The notes: generated from the letters alone by a model not told the origin. Shown: positions 18,567 to 28,413, numbered from the stretch's first letter. The stretch is 64,000 nucleotides of DNA from Symmachiella macrocystis (GCF_007860075.1 NZ_SJPP01000003.1:310001-374000), one strand, 5' to 3'. Numbers and translations are program-made.

Positions 18567-19190
18567 TCAGTTCTTTTCGGCCTGACCGCCGACCTCGGTC
18601 ATAATCCTCACGAGATCGACAACGGAGTCCGTGTTCATCTTCCGCATAATGCTCGTGCGCTGATTGCGAACGGTGTTAAAACTTGTGCCAAGCTGTGCAG
18701 CGATCGTTTTGGTTGGATTCCCCTCAATGATCAATGCCAACACGGTTTTTTCGCGCGGCGTGAGGGTATCGACCCGCTTTTGAAGTTCGCGGTTGCGATT
18801 CCATTGCTTCCGCGCCTCGAGGTTTTTCCCCATGGCGTCTCGCACCCGGCGAATCAAATCATCAGCACGAAACGGCTTTTCGATAAAATCAGTGGCCCCC
18901 GTTTTCATCGCGCCGACAGCCATCGAAACATCCGCGTGGCCGGTGAGAATGATGGTGGTCACCGGAACTTCCATTTTCGACAAATGCCGCTGCAATTCCA
19001 AACCGCTCATCCCCGGCATCCGCACATCCAAAAGCAAACAGCCGGCGCGTTCCGGGTCAAAGCGATCCAAAAACTCTAATGCGTCGGAGTACATTTCCGT
19101 GCGGATTTTCGCGGTGGACAGTAGAGTCGCTAACGAGTCACGAATGATTTGATCGTCATCGATAACAAAGACAGTTGGCTCGTGAGTCAT
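18567..19190 (-). CDS. FixJ-family response regulator (REC + LuxR HTH)
   Basis: 207 residues. REC domain 1-120 with acidic cluster DDD at 11-13, phosphoacceptor Asp55 (LLLDVRMPG), Thr83 (ILTGHAD) and Lys105 (EKPF). The LuxR-type HTH follows at about 140-200: LTPREKTVLALIIEGNPTKTIAAQLGTSFNTVRNQRTSIMRKM. The domain order and the DVRMPG/GATDFIEKPF wording place it with FixJ/TodT/NarL-type regulators. It overlaps the stop codon of the histidine kinase by four bases (ATGA) and has AAGGA seven bases before the start, so the pair is almost certainly cognate. Confidence 0.94.
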   Translation of the reverse strand: MTHEPTVFVIDDDQIIRDSLATLLSTAKIRTEMYSDALEFLDRFDPERAGCLLLDVRMPGMSGLELQRHLSKMEVPVTTIILTGHADVSMAVGAMKTGATDFIEKPFRADDLIRRVRDAMGKNLEARKQWNRNRELQKRVDTLTPREKTVLALIIEGNPTKTIAAQLGTSFNTVRNQRTSIMRKMNTDSVVDLVRIMTEVGGQAEKN

Positions 19191-22100
19191 AGGGACGTCC
19201 TTTCAATAACTGGCAAGGAGAATCGAAACATCGTCCCATTGGCTGAGGTGTTGGCCACATACAAGCGGCCGCCGTGAGCCTCGATGATAGTTCTGCTGAT
19301 GGAAAGCCCCATCCCCATACCATTGTCCTTCGTCGAATAAAACTGTTCAAATACGCGGTCGACATCCGTCGAGGCAATTCCTGGACCGTTGTCGGCCACC
19401 TCGACATCTATCATCTCGTCCGTTGTTGCTGAAACAGAAATCGCCAATAACGGCTGCTGGATACGCGCAACCTCCATAGCTTCTATGGCATTGCGGACGA
19501 GATTGAGAATCACCTGCTCGATTTGTATCCGGTCAGCCAGTACGCCAGGGACCTCATCGGGAGCGCCGATTCGGACCTCAACCCCGGACTGAGCAACGTC
19601 TGCGTCAACAAGTGCTACGACTTCTCGAATCGCGTCATCCAAGTCCACCGCATGATACATAGAATCGCGTCGAACTACTAGTTTTCGCAGTCGTCGCACA
19701 ATTTCTCCTGCCCGTTGCGCTTGAGCCTCAATTTTGCTAAGGACCTCAGACAGCTTTTCAGAATGCGGTGTTGCCGAGGCAGACTCCAACATCATCAAAC
19801 AGGCAGCCGCATAGGATGCGATCCCCGAAATCGGCTGATTCAACTCATGCGCGATCCCTGTCGCCATTTCTCCCATCGTGCTCAGCCGTGTGACATGCGC
19901 TAGCTCATCACGATGTCGACGACTCCGCTCCTCGGCTTGGCGTTCCGCCGACACGTCCCGCACAATCGCCAACAGATCGTCCTTGGCACCGACCAGAATG
20001 CGTGTTTCGTAATCATGGGGGATTCCGTCGAGATCCAAGCGGTATTCAATCACTTGTGCCTTGCCGGTCTCCGCAGCTTTGCGTTGCGCTTCCACGCTGA
20101 GTTGGGCAACGTAGGGTGGTAGAACGTCTTCGATTTTTTTCCCTAGAAACTCCTCCCGAGGCAAATACGGAGGAGAATCGGCGGCTGGTATGAAATCGAG
20201 TAGCGTCCCGTCCCGGTGAACACGGAAAATCATATCTGGAATCGCTTCAAGTAGCGCGCGTAGCATCGATTCGCTATTCCGCAGTTCCTCCTCCGCCTGC
20301 ACGCGGGCGGTCACATCCTGCGTTGTTCCGGAAAGCATTATCGCGTTTCCAGAATCATCATACGTCACTTTTGCTTGTCCATGAACGTGCTTCTCTGTTC
20401 CGCTGGGAAGTACGACACGGTAATCGATACTATAAAGGCCGGTTTTCTCAATGGCCTTGGCGAACGTTTCGCTCACAAGTTTGCGGTCGTCGGGATGCAC
20501 AATGTCTAAGTAACGCAAAAATGAACCGTTAAATCCCTCAGCGCTAACTTCAAATATACGGAACATCTCATCGGACCACTCGATTTGGCTCGTTTCCAAG
20601 TTCCAATCCCAGTTCCCCAGGTGCGCCATCTCTTGAGCAGCCTGCAGGCGTTCCTTGCTTTTTCGTATGGTTTCATCCGCAAGCACACGATGGGTGACAT
20701 CCAATAACGTGACAATCAGGCCGATCACCTTTCCGCCACGGTCTTTAACCGGCGTCAACGCCCAATTCCAATAGGTCACCGGCTTTTGGGAATCCAAGAC
20801 ATTGGCAAACGGTTTCGCCCATTCCGAATGCGGCTCTGTCGATTCGATCACCGACTGAAAAATAGTCCGCAACTCCTCGTTGCGATAGACATCAAAGAAA
20901 TAATTTCCAGGCACAAATCGTGGACAGATGCCCTCCTCCGCTGCTTCGGACCACGCACGATTGACCATCAGATAATTCAGTTGAACATCCAAATAGGCAA
21001 TCAGGAATTGCGTATTGTCGAAGATTGCCTCTAACAACTGATGCGCTTCGTTCAACGATGCCTCAGCCTGTTTGCGTTCGTCAATGTCAGTGGCGAATAT
21101 GGAGACTCCATCCACTTCACCATCGCGAAAAATCGGACCATACCGGATGCTGTACCAATGCCGTTTTCCCCGTGGGCCACGTGCCAACGCTTCAACGCTG
21201 GCAAACTCACCGGTTGTAAAAACCTCATTCATCAGTGTTTGCAATTCGTCACGATACGCAGCGTCGGCCAGATCGAAAACAGAGCGGCCGTGCAACAATT
21301 TTCCCGGGACACCCACCGGAGTGCGATTGGCATACGTAATCCGCGCGCTGCGATCGACCGTGACCAGATAGTCGGGCGCTGCCTGAACCATAGAGCGCCA
21401 GCGCGATTCGGAGGCCTCTAACGCCGCTGTTCGTTCAGCCACCCGCCGTTCCAAATCGCCTTGTGCTGCACGCAGTGATTTCTCATACTGTCGCCGCTCA
21501 GTCATATCGGTGATGACCGAAATGTATCCAACAACCTGTCCGGAAGCGTTGCGTTTGTAATCCCAGTCCATCTGCACATAAAAAACGCGACCGTCGGCGG
21601 CGCGATGTCGCGTGATCAGCGGCTTTGCCGGCGGCTGCTCAGTGCGACACATCTTAAAATACCGGCAAAAGTCGTCCGATTCCTGTTGAGTCGGCAACAA
21701 ATCCAGGACCGATCGGCCGATGCGCTCTCCCGGCCGATATCCCAACATTCGATCGCACGCCGAATTGCAATACAGCAGGACACCGTCCAGGTTGAACTCT
21801 TGAATACCGTAAGGAACCGTTTCGATCAAAGCATGGTAACGGTCGACCCCATTCCGGATTTCGGCTGCCACCAGCTTCGCAGCCGTCACGTTTGTATTCG
21901 TCCCCAATAGACGAATCGGCACGCACTCCGCATTGCGTATAATACGGCCGCGACAAACAAACCATAATGCCTGTCCATTTTTGTGGACAAGCCGTTGCTC
22001 AAATTCGAACGAACGCTCATCATTTTCCAACGACGCCTGTGACTGCCCACGCGTCCGCTCACGATCGTCGGGATGGACCAATTCAGACCAAGCCTCCAAC

Positions 22101-22540
22101 CGATTCGGAATCTCATGGTCTTGGTACCCTAAGATTTCCTTCAAACAAGGATCGATGAACAAATCGTTCGTCTGTAGATCCCAATCCCAAACACCAATTT
22201 GGTGTGACATAGCGGTGGATGTGTACTGCCTTGCAATCTCGTGCAGTGAATCAGGCGGAATCGCCGTCACCTGTCGCTCGGTGGAATCATACCCCGCGAG
22301 AGTTTCCGACATCGCGGTCGCCGTAACCTTAGCGAATTGATTGAGCGTCAATTCAGGTTGCTCGCTGACTAAACGCGATTGCGCCTTTTCCAACAGCCGG
22401 ACAACGTCCATCAAGGAAATCTCAGCGCAAGCAGCTTGACGACCCAATTTCGCAAATGGGCTGGAAGCCTGCGGCTGCGCTGCTACGACACTTTGTCGCA
22501 GTAAATCATAAAAAGCATCGCAGCATTCCTGATTGGTCAT
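19187..22540 (-). CDS. Multi-PAS sensor histidine kinase (FixL-like transmitter)
   Basis: 1117 residues, no transmembrane segment, so a soluble sensor. After about 100 N-terminal residues I count six PAS modules, each ended by a PAC-type tail: ~113-222 (VHPDDRERTR), ~230-352 (TDMTERRQYE), ~378-490 (ATDIDERKQAE), ~500-620 (LLDVTHRVL), ~630-750 (TTQDVTARVQAEE) and ~755-870 (VRDVSAERQAEE). A coiled stretch at ~355-378 precedes the third. The transmitter has H-box GEMATGIAHELNQPISGIASYA, N-box VILNLVRNAIEAM, and G-box region DNGPGI and GMGMGLSISRTIIEAHGG. This H-box type is that of FixL/DctB. The third and fourth PAS lack an evident haem or flavin ligand by eye, so the signal is unknown. Coupled by overlap to the FixJ-like regulator. 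Confidence 0.94.
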   Translation of the reverse strand: MTNQECCDAFYDLLRQSVVAAQPQASSPFAKLGRQAACAEISLMDVVRLLEKAQSRLVSEQPELTLNQFAKVTATAMSETLAGYDSTERQVTAIPPDSLHEIARQYTSTAMSHQIGVWDWDLQTNDLFIDPCLKEILGYQDHEIPNRLEAWSELVHPDDRERTRGQSQASLENDERSFEFEQRLVHKNGQALWFVCRGRIIRNAECVPIRLLGTNTNVTAAKLVAAEIRNGVDRYHALIETVPYGIQEFNLDGVLLYCNSACDRMLGYRPGERIGRSVLDLLPTQQESDDFCRYFKMCRTEQPPAKPLITRHRAADGRVFYVQMDWDYKRNASGQVVGYISVITDMTERRQYEKSLRAAQGDLERRVAERTAALEASESRWRSMVQAAPDYLVTVDRSARITYANRTPVGVPGKLLHGRSVFDLADAAYRDELQTLMNEVFTTGEFASVEALARGPRGKRHWYSIRYGPIFRDGEVDGVSIFATDIDERKQAEASLNEAHQLLEAIFDNTQFLIAYLDVQLNYLMVNRAWSEAAEEGICPRFVPGNYFFDVYRNEELRTIFQSVIESTEPHSEWAKPFANVLDSQKPVTYWNWALTPVKDRGGKVIGLIVTLLDVTHRVLADETIRKSKERLQAAQEMAHLGNWDWNLETSQIEWSDEMFRIFEVSAEGFNGSFLRYLDIVHPDDRKLVSETFAKAIEKTGLYSIDYRVVLPSGTEKHVHGQAKVTYDDSGNAIMLSGTTQDVTARVQAEEELRNSESMLRALLEAIPDMIFRVHRDGTLLDFIPAADSPPYLPREEFLGKKIEDVLPPYVAQLSVEAQRKAAETGKAQVIEYRLDLDGIPHDYETRILVGAKDDLLAIVRDVSAERQAEERSRRHRDELAHVTRLSTMGEMATGIAHELNQPISGIASYAAACLMMLESASATPHSEKLSEVLSKIEAQAQRAGEIVRRLRKLVVRRDSMYHAVDLDDAIREVVALVDADVAQSGVEVRIGAPDEVPGVLADRIQIEQVILNLVRNAIEAMEVARIQQPLLAISVSATTDEMIDVEVADNGPGIASTDVDRVFEQFYSTKDNGMGMGLSISRTIIEAHGGRLYVANTSANGTMFRFSLPVIERTSL

Positions 22541-22832
22541 AAATCGGTCAATCCTCGCAAGTGGTTGCGCCGACAGTTTTCAAGTTTGTCCCGGTGGTAT
22601 GCTCCCTCAAGAATATCCAGTGTCTTTTCCTAGAGCATCGGTCGCAATAGACGCTTTATACCGTTAGCCGGTTCTTGCAATTGAAGTGACGCCCGATATT
22701 AACATTCCATTCGATGGGGGTAAACCACTGCTGCGGTCGCATAACTAAGGGCAAAAAAGATACTCCGTAAACCAGCAACCCAAGCCTCCTCTTCCCTACG
22801 GCATGTCAACGTAACCTGGATCTTTAGAAACG
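22541..22832. other. Intergenic region upstream of the histidine kinase gene
   Basis: No coding signal seen. It presumably holds the promoter of the long minus-strand run starting with the kinase gene, but I could not find a convincing -35/-10 pair or operator. Confidence 0.5.
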
Positions 22833-22860
22833 AAAAAAGGCCGCTCCGAAGAGCGGCCTT
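22833..22860 (-). terminator. Intrinsic terminator of the PEP-CTERM gene
   Basis: Perfect 10-bp stem AAGGCCGCTC/GAGCGGCCTT around a CGAA (TTCG on the minus strand) tetraloop, followed on the minus strand by T-rich sequence from the A-run at 22833-22838. It stands 31 bases after the stop of the gene at 22892. Confidence 0.92.
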
Positions 22861-22891
22861 GGTGTTGCGTGTTATAACTCAACGCTTGTTG

Positions 22892-23737
22892 TTACGACTT
22901 CGACTGGCGGCGACGCCAACCGTAACCGGCCAATCCAATGGCACCGAGTCCCAACAATAGGAAGCTGGACGGTTCCGGAACAGCGGCGGGGGCCACAAAA
23001 TCATTTCGCATGCCACCATCTAGGGCGCTGGTCTCCAGATAGTCAACGTAGCCGATGGTGTCCGCATTCCCGGACCCGACCCCCAACTGAACTTGAACGA
23101 TCGTCGAGTTCTGCAGAATGTTTCCCCATGTGCCATCCGCAAACCATTCGTTGAGCGTCAAACTGTTATGCGGTGCGTTAATCACGCCTGTTGCGGTCGT
23201 GCTTTCTCGGCTGAACATCCACCATGTCCCGTTATCAGCGTCGATCGATTGAGTGACCCACGTTCCCACAGGTGTCGTGCCAGCGTTGGGATTGTCGTAC
23301 GGCTCATAAATCAGGACTTTGTCCCAATCCTGCTCCCCAATTCGACCTGACGGACTACCGACGTATTCGCTGGTCTTCAAACCGAGTTTCAGAGCTGGTG
23401 CAGGTGCGCCGACCGGGCTGTCTTTGTACCAACGATACTCAGCCGTGAATAATGAATCGAGAGCACCGAAGCCATTGGCGGTGTTGACTCGGGCGATTGT
23501 CGCCTTGTCGTTACTAGTGGGCGACGACAGCTGCACCGCACCGGTTCCAGCAACATTAGTGAAATCAATCCGCTGCGCAATCTCTGCGGGTGTAGTCGCA
23601 TTGACGCCATTAATCCTTGTGTCCGTCGACACCCAACTATTGTCACCTAAGGCACCAACGTCAATTGTGGCGGCTGAAGCCGATTGTGCCAGAGTTAAGG
23701 TGATCAGTAACGCGACGCTCATTGCAATCGACTTCAT
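22892..23737 (-). CDS. PEP-CTERM sorting domain protein
   Basis: 281-residue exported protein. Signal peptide MKSIAMSVALLITLTLAQSASA. The mature part is Ala/Thr/Asn-rich and beta-structured, without catalytic motif (contains TWWMFSRES, GYVDYLETSA). The C-terminus is a full PEP-CTERM tag: VPEPSSFLLLGLGAIGLAGYG followed by basic WRRRQSK, with the PEP motif about 27 residues from the end. Such proteins are processed by an exosortase and go to the cell surface or exopolysaccharide matrix; no exosortase is in the window. GGGGAG precedes the ATG by nine bases. It is monocistronic, ended by the strong hairpin at 22833-22860. Confidence 0.92.
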   Translation of the reverse strand: MKSIAMSVALLITLTLAQSASAATIDVGALGDNSWVSTDTRINGVNATTPAEIAQRIDFTNVAGTGAVQLSSPTSNDKATIARVNTANGFGALDSLFTAEYRWYKDSPVGAPAPALKLGLKTSEYVGSPSGRIGEQDWDKVLIYEPYDNPNAGTTPVGTWVTQSIDADNGTWWMFSRESTTATGVINAPHNSLTLNEWFADGTWGNILQNSTIVQVQLGVGSGNADTIGYVDYLETSALDGGMRNDFVAPAAVPEPSSFLLLGLGAIGLAGYGWRRRQSKS

Positions 23738-24138
23738 TCGAAGTAACTCCCCTGCATCTCAATGAAAAACCTGTTGTAAAACTTGATACTTCGCCGACGC
23801 AGCGAAGCACAGTAACCCAGGCCCGCCATATAAACGAACACGGTTATGTTGACCGCGAACAGGTAACCTACCGAATTTCTAGGTCAGGTACAATGAACTA
23901 TGCCGAATAGGCAAGATTTTCCAGTTTGAGCGATTTCGCAGATTATTCGGGATCCAGGCGGCCCCCCATTGTTGACCAATGCCCGGGTTTTCCAGGAGCG
24001 CGGCAATCAAGACTGTGGTAACCGCGTCAGTTCCTTTCGAATTCCTCTGGTCAAAACGATCGATTTCACAATAATCGCGGCCACAGGCTCAGCACCGTAT
24101 TGGGTCGGACTAGTGAGTTCTTCGAGGGAGCGGCGGAC
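23738..24138. other. Divergent intergenic region, no gene seen
   Basis: Lies between the divergent PEP-CTERM gene and the putative lipoprotein gene, so it should hold both promoters. I see no convincing promoter pair; ORFs in it lack a Shine-Dalgarno and look random. Confidence 0.5.
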
Positions 24139-24531
24139 GTGGACAGACAACGCCTGGATGGCAGGATTCCAAAGGCGAATGTGCTGAGAAGGATCGACAG
24201 CCGTAGTCGCTGGATCATTCTGATTGGGGTTTTGGCCGTATCTTGGCCAAATTTGGGCTGCGCGATGCGCAATGTGGCCTCATTCACGGACCAACGGACC
24301 GCCATCTTAGAAGTCATCCCCTTGGGAACGCCGCGGGGAGAAGCGGCTGTCTTGCTCAAAGAAGCCGGAATCAGCTATTCGACCTCAGGCGGACCTGAGC
24401 CGGGCGTCTACTATTGCGAATCGTGGGAAATGGAGCCCGGCGATCGGTTTCACCTCTTCAGTGAACTGCTGTTCGATGAAGAGGGACGCCTGCAAGACGT
24501 TCGCGAGATTCCCAACAATTTTGCCCCCTAA
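24139..24531 (+). CDS. Putative small lipoprotein, possibly BamE/SmpA-like
   Basis: 130 residues. A GTG at 24139 has GAGGGAG eight bases before it and is preferred to a TTG at 24100. After an unusually long basic n-region a hydrophobic stretch (WIILIGVLAVSWPNLGC) ends in a lipobox-like Cys near residue 41. The mature part has IPLGTPRGEAAVLLKEAGI and, near the end, SELLFDEEGRLQDVRE. This 'threshold-Thr-Pro-x-x-x-x-x-x-L' plus 'FDEEGRL' layout resembles BamE/SmpA-like folds, but the similarity is only by eye. If correct it would be anchored to a membrane. Single gene. Confidence 0.62.
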   Translation: MDRQRLDGRIPKANVLRRIDSRSRWIILIGVLAVSWPNLGCAMRNVASFTDQRTAILEVIPLGTPRGEAAVLLKEAGISYSTSGGPEPGVYYCESWEMEPGDRFHLFSELLFDEEGRLQDVREIPNNFAP

Positions 24532-24591
24532 TCGACTTCCACATCGCACTTGTGAGTAAGGCAGTCTACATCAAAAAGTATGCGGACTGCG

Positions 24592-25017
24592 TCAGTCGAT
24601 AAATTGCAGCATGCTGGAGCAGAATTTGCATTTGACCATTTGGCCGGCATATTTTTGCGCCACTTTCAGCCGTTCTTCACAACTGGGGCAATCGAGGTAA
24701 AAACCCAAGTTTTTGATCTTGGGATCACTCAGCGTCAACGTGAAGGTTTTGCTGCATTTCTTGCAGTTGAGTCGCTTGCCCAAATACTGGGCGTTGATTC
24801 GCAAACGTTTGCGGCAATGTGGGCAACCAACGTAATAACCACGTGGCTTGGCATCCACGCAACTATCAATCTCTTTCAATGGTTTAAAGGGCGGAATCTC
24901 CACGCTTTCGAGTTCCAATTCTTCGTTGAGCAACGTGCGGCAATTCACACAACGAATCAGGTTCGCGGGCATTTCTTCGTTACAAGTGGGGCAAGGACCG
25001 CCTGGCCAAGCTGGCAT
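24592..25017 (-). CDS. Protein with three zinc ribbons
   Basis: 141 residues almost wholly made of C-x-x-C pairs. Ribbon 1: CPTC / CVNC (residues 9-12, 23-26). Ribbon 2: CPHC / CKKC (about 65-68, 84-87). Ribbon 3: CPSC / CKFC (about 109-112, 128-131). Ribbons 2 and 3 share the layout hydrophobic-CPxC-x-x-(R/L)-(L)-(R/K)-(hydrophobic)...YxGxxxxCKxC, so they are probably duplicates. Similar to MJ0042-type zinc fingers on the two proteins at 14984 and 16683. No transmembrane helix. Nucleic-acid or protein binding is the usual role; no specific function can be assigned. Confidence 0.78.
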   Translation of the reverse strand: MPAWPGGPCPTCNEEMPANLIRCVNCRTLLNEELELESVEIPPFKPLKEIDSCVDAKPRGYYVGCPHCRKRLRINAQYLGKRLNCKKCSKTFTLTLSDPKIKNLGFYLDCPSCEERLKVAQKYAGQMVKCKFCSSMLQFID

Positions 25018-25165
25018 TCGTCTTCTTTCAACTAAGTCCGAAAAACAATGATCTCAGCGAATCGGGGGCATGTCGCCGAGACGTTGATTTGACTCGTTAC
25101 TGCGGGCAACGCCAATCAATATGTCGATGTGATATCGCTCAAGGTTACTTCGCTCAAAATTTGCT

Positions 25166-26422
25166 TTAATTGGTGGATTCCAAACAAGCCAAGCTATGAA
25201 AACCCCTTAGATATAAACGTCCATGTGCTACTGACGGCGTGCTGTGACTACTGTCACCCAACGGACTCTTACCGTAAAGCCGGTATTGGGGAGCGGCATC
25301 GATGACGGCAACCTTCCCATCCTCGGCGATACAGTAGATCTTTCCGTTAATTAATACTGGTGATCCACTGTAATTACCCCCGATACGCCGTGTCCAGATG
25401 TTGTTTCCCGTTTTTGTCTCCTGACACTTCGCAACTCCATTGTCATTCCAGAGATAAGTATACTCTCCGTTTGTCAGCATTGTAGGAACATAGGGTAATT
25501 CCCTGTGTTGGGAGTAGACAACTGCGGGGGGATTCTGCAGATTCGCCCCGGTAGGATCGACCGCTATAAGTAGTTTCCCCCGACCACCGCCACCGCACGT
25601 AGCCAACAACAAGCCCTCAGAATAAATGGGCGACCCGATTGTTCGGGCGGGAAGCTCTCCCGTCTGCCAATTCTGTTCCCCAGTCAACGGATCAAAACTG
25701 CTCAGTCCAGCGCCGCGACTGAGAAAAATGAGTTGTTGGTCGCCACCGGGAGGCTCGATCAGAATGGGGGTCGTATAGGATGTGCGTTGAATACTGCGGG
25801 ACACGCTCCAGACAGTCTCGCCGGTTTGTTTGTCAAATGCCCGAATCCAACTTGGTCCCTCCTGGTCTCCGGCCATAATCAACAGGTTATCAACAAGCAT
25901 GGGTGATGCGCCCAAACCATGCGTGCTCCCGTAGCCCTCTAATCGCCGACGCCAAACCAACTCACCTGCGAAGTCGTAGGCGGATAGGTAAAACGTTTCA
26001 TTGTCGGCAAAAGCCACATAAACAAGTTCGCCATCGGTCGTTGGTGTACTGGATGCAAAGCTATTTTTGTTGTGTTTGGGATTCGAATTCATGGCAATCG
26101 AGCGACACCAAATCTCTTCGCCCGAATCAGCGTTTAAACAAAACAGATGCCGCAATTGACCTTCGTCGGTCGCGGAAGTGACGAACAACTTGTCCTTCCA
26201 AATCACCGGAGCAGCATGCCCTTCTCCGGGCAATGAAACTTTCCAGGCATAATCATCTTCGGCCCATTTCGTAGGCAATGCACGCGCGGTACCTACGCCC
26301 GTGCCATTGGGCCCGCGAAAACGCGTCCAATTCTCATCCGCAGTGGCAACTCCGGTCAAGAAGACGAACGCCACCACCAGAACTAAATGCGCACAGCGCG
26401 ACATCACGATTTGATTCCGCAT
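25166..26422 (-). CDS. Secreted PQQ-like beta-propeller repeat protein
   Basis: 418 residues with a signal peptide (CAHLVLVVAFVFLTGVATADE). The mature start ENWTRFRGPNGTGVG is typical of planctomycete outer-membrane-assembly-BamB-like or PQQ-repeat proteins. Repeats carry (A/G)-x-D-x-x-(T/S)-G-x-x-x-W: ADSGEEIW, FDKQTGETVW, FDPLTGEQNW, ETKTGNNIWT. No PQQ-dehydrogenase active-site Asp/Cys-Cys motif is seen, so a binding or scaffold role is likelier than an enzyme. I chose ATG 26422 because GGGAG lies nine bases upstream and it gives a clean signal peptide; the frame is open to 26500. It is a paralogue of the gene at 41596 with near-identical length. Confidence 0.83.
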   Translation of the reverse strand: MRNQIVMSRCAHLVLVVAFVFLTGVATADENWTRFRGPNGTGVGTARALPTKWAEDDYAWKVSLPGEGHAAPVIWKDKLFVTSATDEGQLRHLFCLNADSGEEIWCRSIAMNSNPKHNKNSFASSTPTTDGELVYVAFADNETFYLSAYDFAGELVWRRRLEGYGSTHGLGASPMLVDNLLIMAGDQEGPSWIRAFDKQTGETVWSVSRSIQRTSYTTPILIEPPGGDQQLIFLSRGAGLSSFDPLTGEQNWQTGELPARTIGSPIYSEGLLLATCGGGGRGKLLIAVDPTGANLQNPPAVVYSQHRELPYVPTMLTNGEYTYLWNDNGVAKCQETKTGNNIWTRRIGGNYSGSPVLINGKIYCIAEDGKVAVIDAAPQYRLYGKSPLGDSSHSTPSVAHGRLYLRGFHSLACLESTN

Positions 26423-26699
26423 TTTCAAAAACTCCCAACAGCTCATTTCAACGTCATTCTCCGCCCCAGAATTCATCCCGACGGCGGCTCCACGGATCAT
26501 TTAGAATGCTTGAATCGCTACCGAGAAGCAAGTCAGCGGGCAACAACGACCAAGTGGATTTTTAGCCATCGCGAATTCGGTCAGTTCGTTCGCTGGGAAC
26601 CGTGAGTAGGATCGCGATTGGTCAAGACAAAGCGGCATTGCTGCGGTCTTGGTATTGGGTGCCCTTCCCCTCGCCAGTTTGGAAGAGACCGAGAATTCG

Positions 26700-28196
26700 C
26701 TATGAGGGTTCAGCCCAATTCTTGGAACGGCTAATCGCCTCACGCCAGCGCGCGTAGCGTGCGTTGCTTTCCTCGGCCGACATTTCCGGAGTGAATTCTC
26801 GATCCAGCGCCCAATTCTTGGTCACGTCGGAGCGATCTTTCCAAAATCCGACCGCTAATCCGGCCAAATAAGCGGCTCCCAAGGCAGTCGTCTCCGGTAC
26901 GACCGGCCGCCGGACAGGGACACCTAGCACATCGGATTGGAATTGCATTAGCAGATTATTCTCAGAGGCTCCGCCATCGACTCGCAAATTCTCCAAGGTA
27001 ACCCCGGAGTCACGTTGCATCGCTTCCAAGACATCCCGCGTTTGAAATGCCATTGATTCCAGCGCAGCCCGTGCCAAATGCCCCCGTGTTGTCCCTCGTG
27101 TGAGGCCCACAATGGTGCCGCGTGCATTTTGATCCCAATCGGGCGTCCCTAAACCGACCAAGGCCGGGACAAAGTACACATCCCCTGTATCGGGGACCGT
27201 CGCCGCAAGTTTCTCGACATCCGCCGAATCAGTGATCAGCCCTAAACCGTCACGCAACCATTGAACCACCGCACCGGCGATAAAAATCGAGCCTTCCAGA
27301 CAATAGGTGATTTCGCCACCGATGCCCCAGGCAATGGTCGTCAACAGACCGTTATCCGATTGGACCGCTTTGTCCCCCGTGTTGAGCAACATAAAGCAGC
27401 CGGTGCCATACGTATTTTTGGCCGTACCGACCTCGAAACAGGCTTGTCCAAATGTGGCAGCTTGCTGGTCGCCGGCGATTCCCGCGATCGGGATTTTTCC
27501 GCCGAAGAGTTGCTCGTCGGTCTCGCCATAGACTTCGCTGGATTCACAGACAGTCGGTAGTATGGCTCGGGGCACACCGAGAATTTTGAGTAACTCGTCA
27601 TCCCAATCAAGCGTGTGGATGTTGTACATCAATGTGCGGCAGGCATTGGTGTAATCGGTGATATGTACCTTGCCGCCGGTCAATCGCCAAATCAAATAAG
27701 TATCAACAGTACCGAACAGTACGTCCCCAGCCTCGGCGCGTGCGCGGAGTCCATCGATGGTATCGAGGAGATGTTTGACTTTTGTCCCGGAAAAATAAGC
27801 ATCGACGACCAGACCGGTCTTCTCTCGAAACGTCTGTTCGTGTCCCGCGGCCTTGAGTCGATCGCAAATCGGCGCGGTCAATCGGCTTTGCCAAACGATG
27901 GCATTGTGCACCGCTTTGCCGGTGTTTCGGTCCCACAGAATTGCCGTTTCCCGCTGATTGGTCACGCCAATCGCAGCCACATCCTCGGCGCCGAGGCCCG
28001 CTTCAGCCAGCGCCTGCCGCGCGGTGGCCAACTGCGACTCCCAGATCGCTTCGGGGTCGTGCTCCACCTCGCCCGGTTTAGGAAAGATCTGCTCAAATTC
28101 CTGTTGCGCGGTCGCCACAGCACGACCATCATGCCCAAAAACGATAGCGCGGCTGGAGGTCGTCCCTTGATCCAATGCCAATACATACTGAGACAT
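26700..28196 (-). CDS. glpK: Glycerol kinase
   Basis: 498 residues, the usual length. Phosphorylates glycerol to sn-glycerol 3-phosphate using ATP. The FGGY-family signatures are intact: N-terminal [17 protein letters not shown] (phosphate-1), [18 protein letters not shown] (glycerol site Arg-Glu), [38 protein letters not shown] and the C-terminal [19 protein letters not shown]. Start ATG 28196 is preceded by GGAG four bases away; an upstream in-frame ATG exists at 28238 but would add a Pro-rich tail. No glpF or glpD adjoins it, so glycerol uptake genes must be elsewhere. Downstream is the PQQ-like gene on the same strand, 277 bases away. Confidence 0.97.
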   Translation of the reverse strand: MSQYVLALDQGTTSSRAIVFGHDGRAVATAQQEFEQIFPKPGEVEHDPEAIWESQLATARQALAEAGLGAEDVAAIGVTNQRETAILWDRNTGKAVHNAIVWQSRLTAPICDRLKAAGHEQTFREKTGLVVDAYFSGTKVKHLLDTIDGLRARAEAGDVLFGTVDTYLIWRLTGGKVHITDYTNACRTLMYNIHTLDWDDELLKILGVPRAILPTVCESSEVYGETDEQLFGGKIPIAGIAGDQQAATFGQACFEVGTAKNTYGTGCFMLLNTGDKAVQSDNGLLTTIAWGIGGEITYCLEGSIFIAGAVVQWLRDGLGLITDSADVEKLAATVPDTGDVYFVPALVGLGTPDWDQNARGTIVGLTRGTTRGHLARAALESMAFQTRDVLEAMQRDSGVTLENLRVDGGASENNLLMQFQSDVLGVPVRRPVVPETTALGAAYLAGLAVGFWKDRSDVTKNWALDREFTPEMSAEESNARYARWREAISRSKNWAEPS

Positions 28197-28413
28197 GACG
28201 CGCTCCATGGAATGCTGAGGAGGAGGAGGCAAAGCCATTAACCGCCGGAATCAAATGATCCGCCGTGAATACGATCCGCCGACGTTCCTGTTGTCGCCTT
28301 GGCGATCAAGTTCAGTAGTCGAGCCGAACAACCGCGCAGGATGGCAATAATTGACGAACGATGCGCGCGAATAGCGCGAGAGGCGGAAAACCAACGGTCT
28401 GCTGGAGGGGCTG

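Noticed and set aside
25166-26422. PQQ-dependent dehydrogenase
   Set aside because: Only the propeller repeats are seen; catalytic and calcium-site residues of PQQ dehydrogenases are not.
27615-28241. 208-residue open frame on the plus strand
   Set aside because: Antisense to glycerol kinase; shadow.
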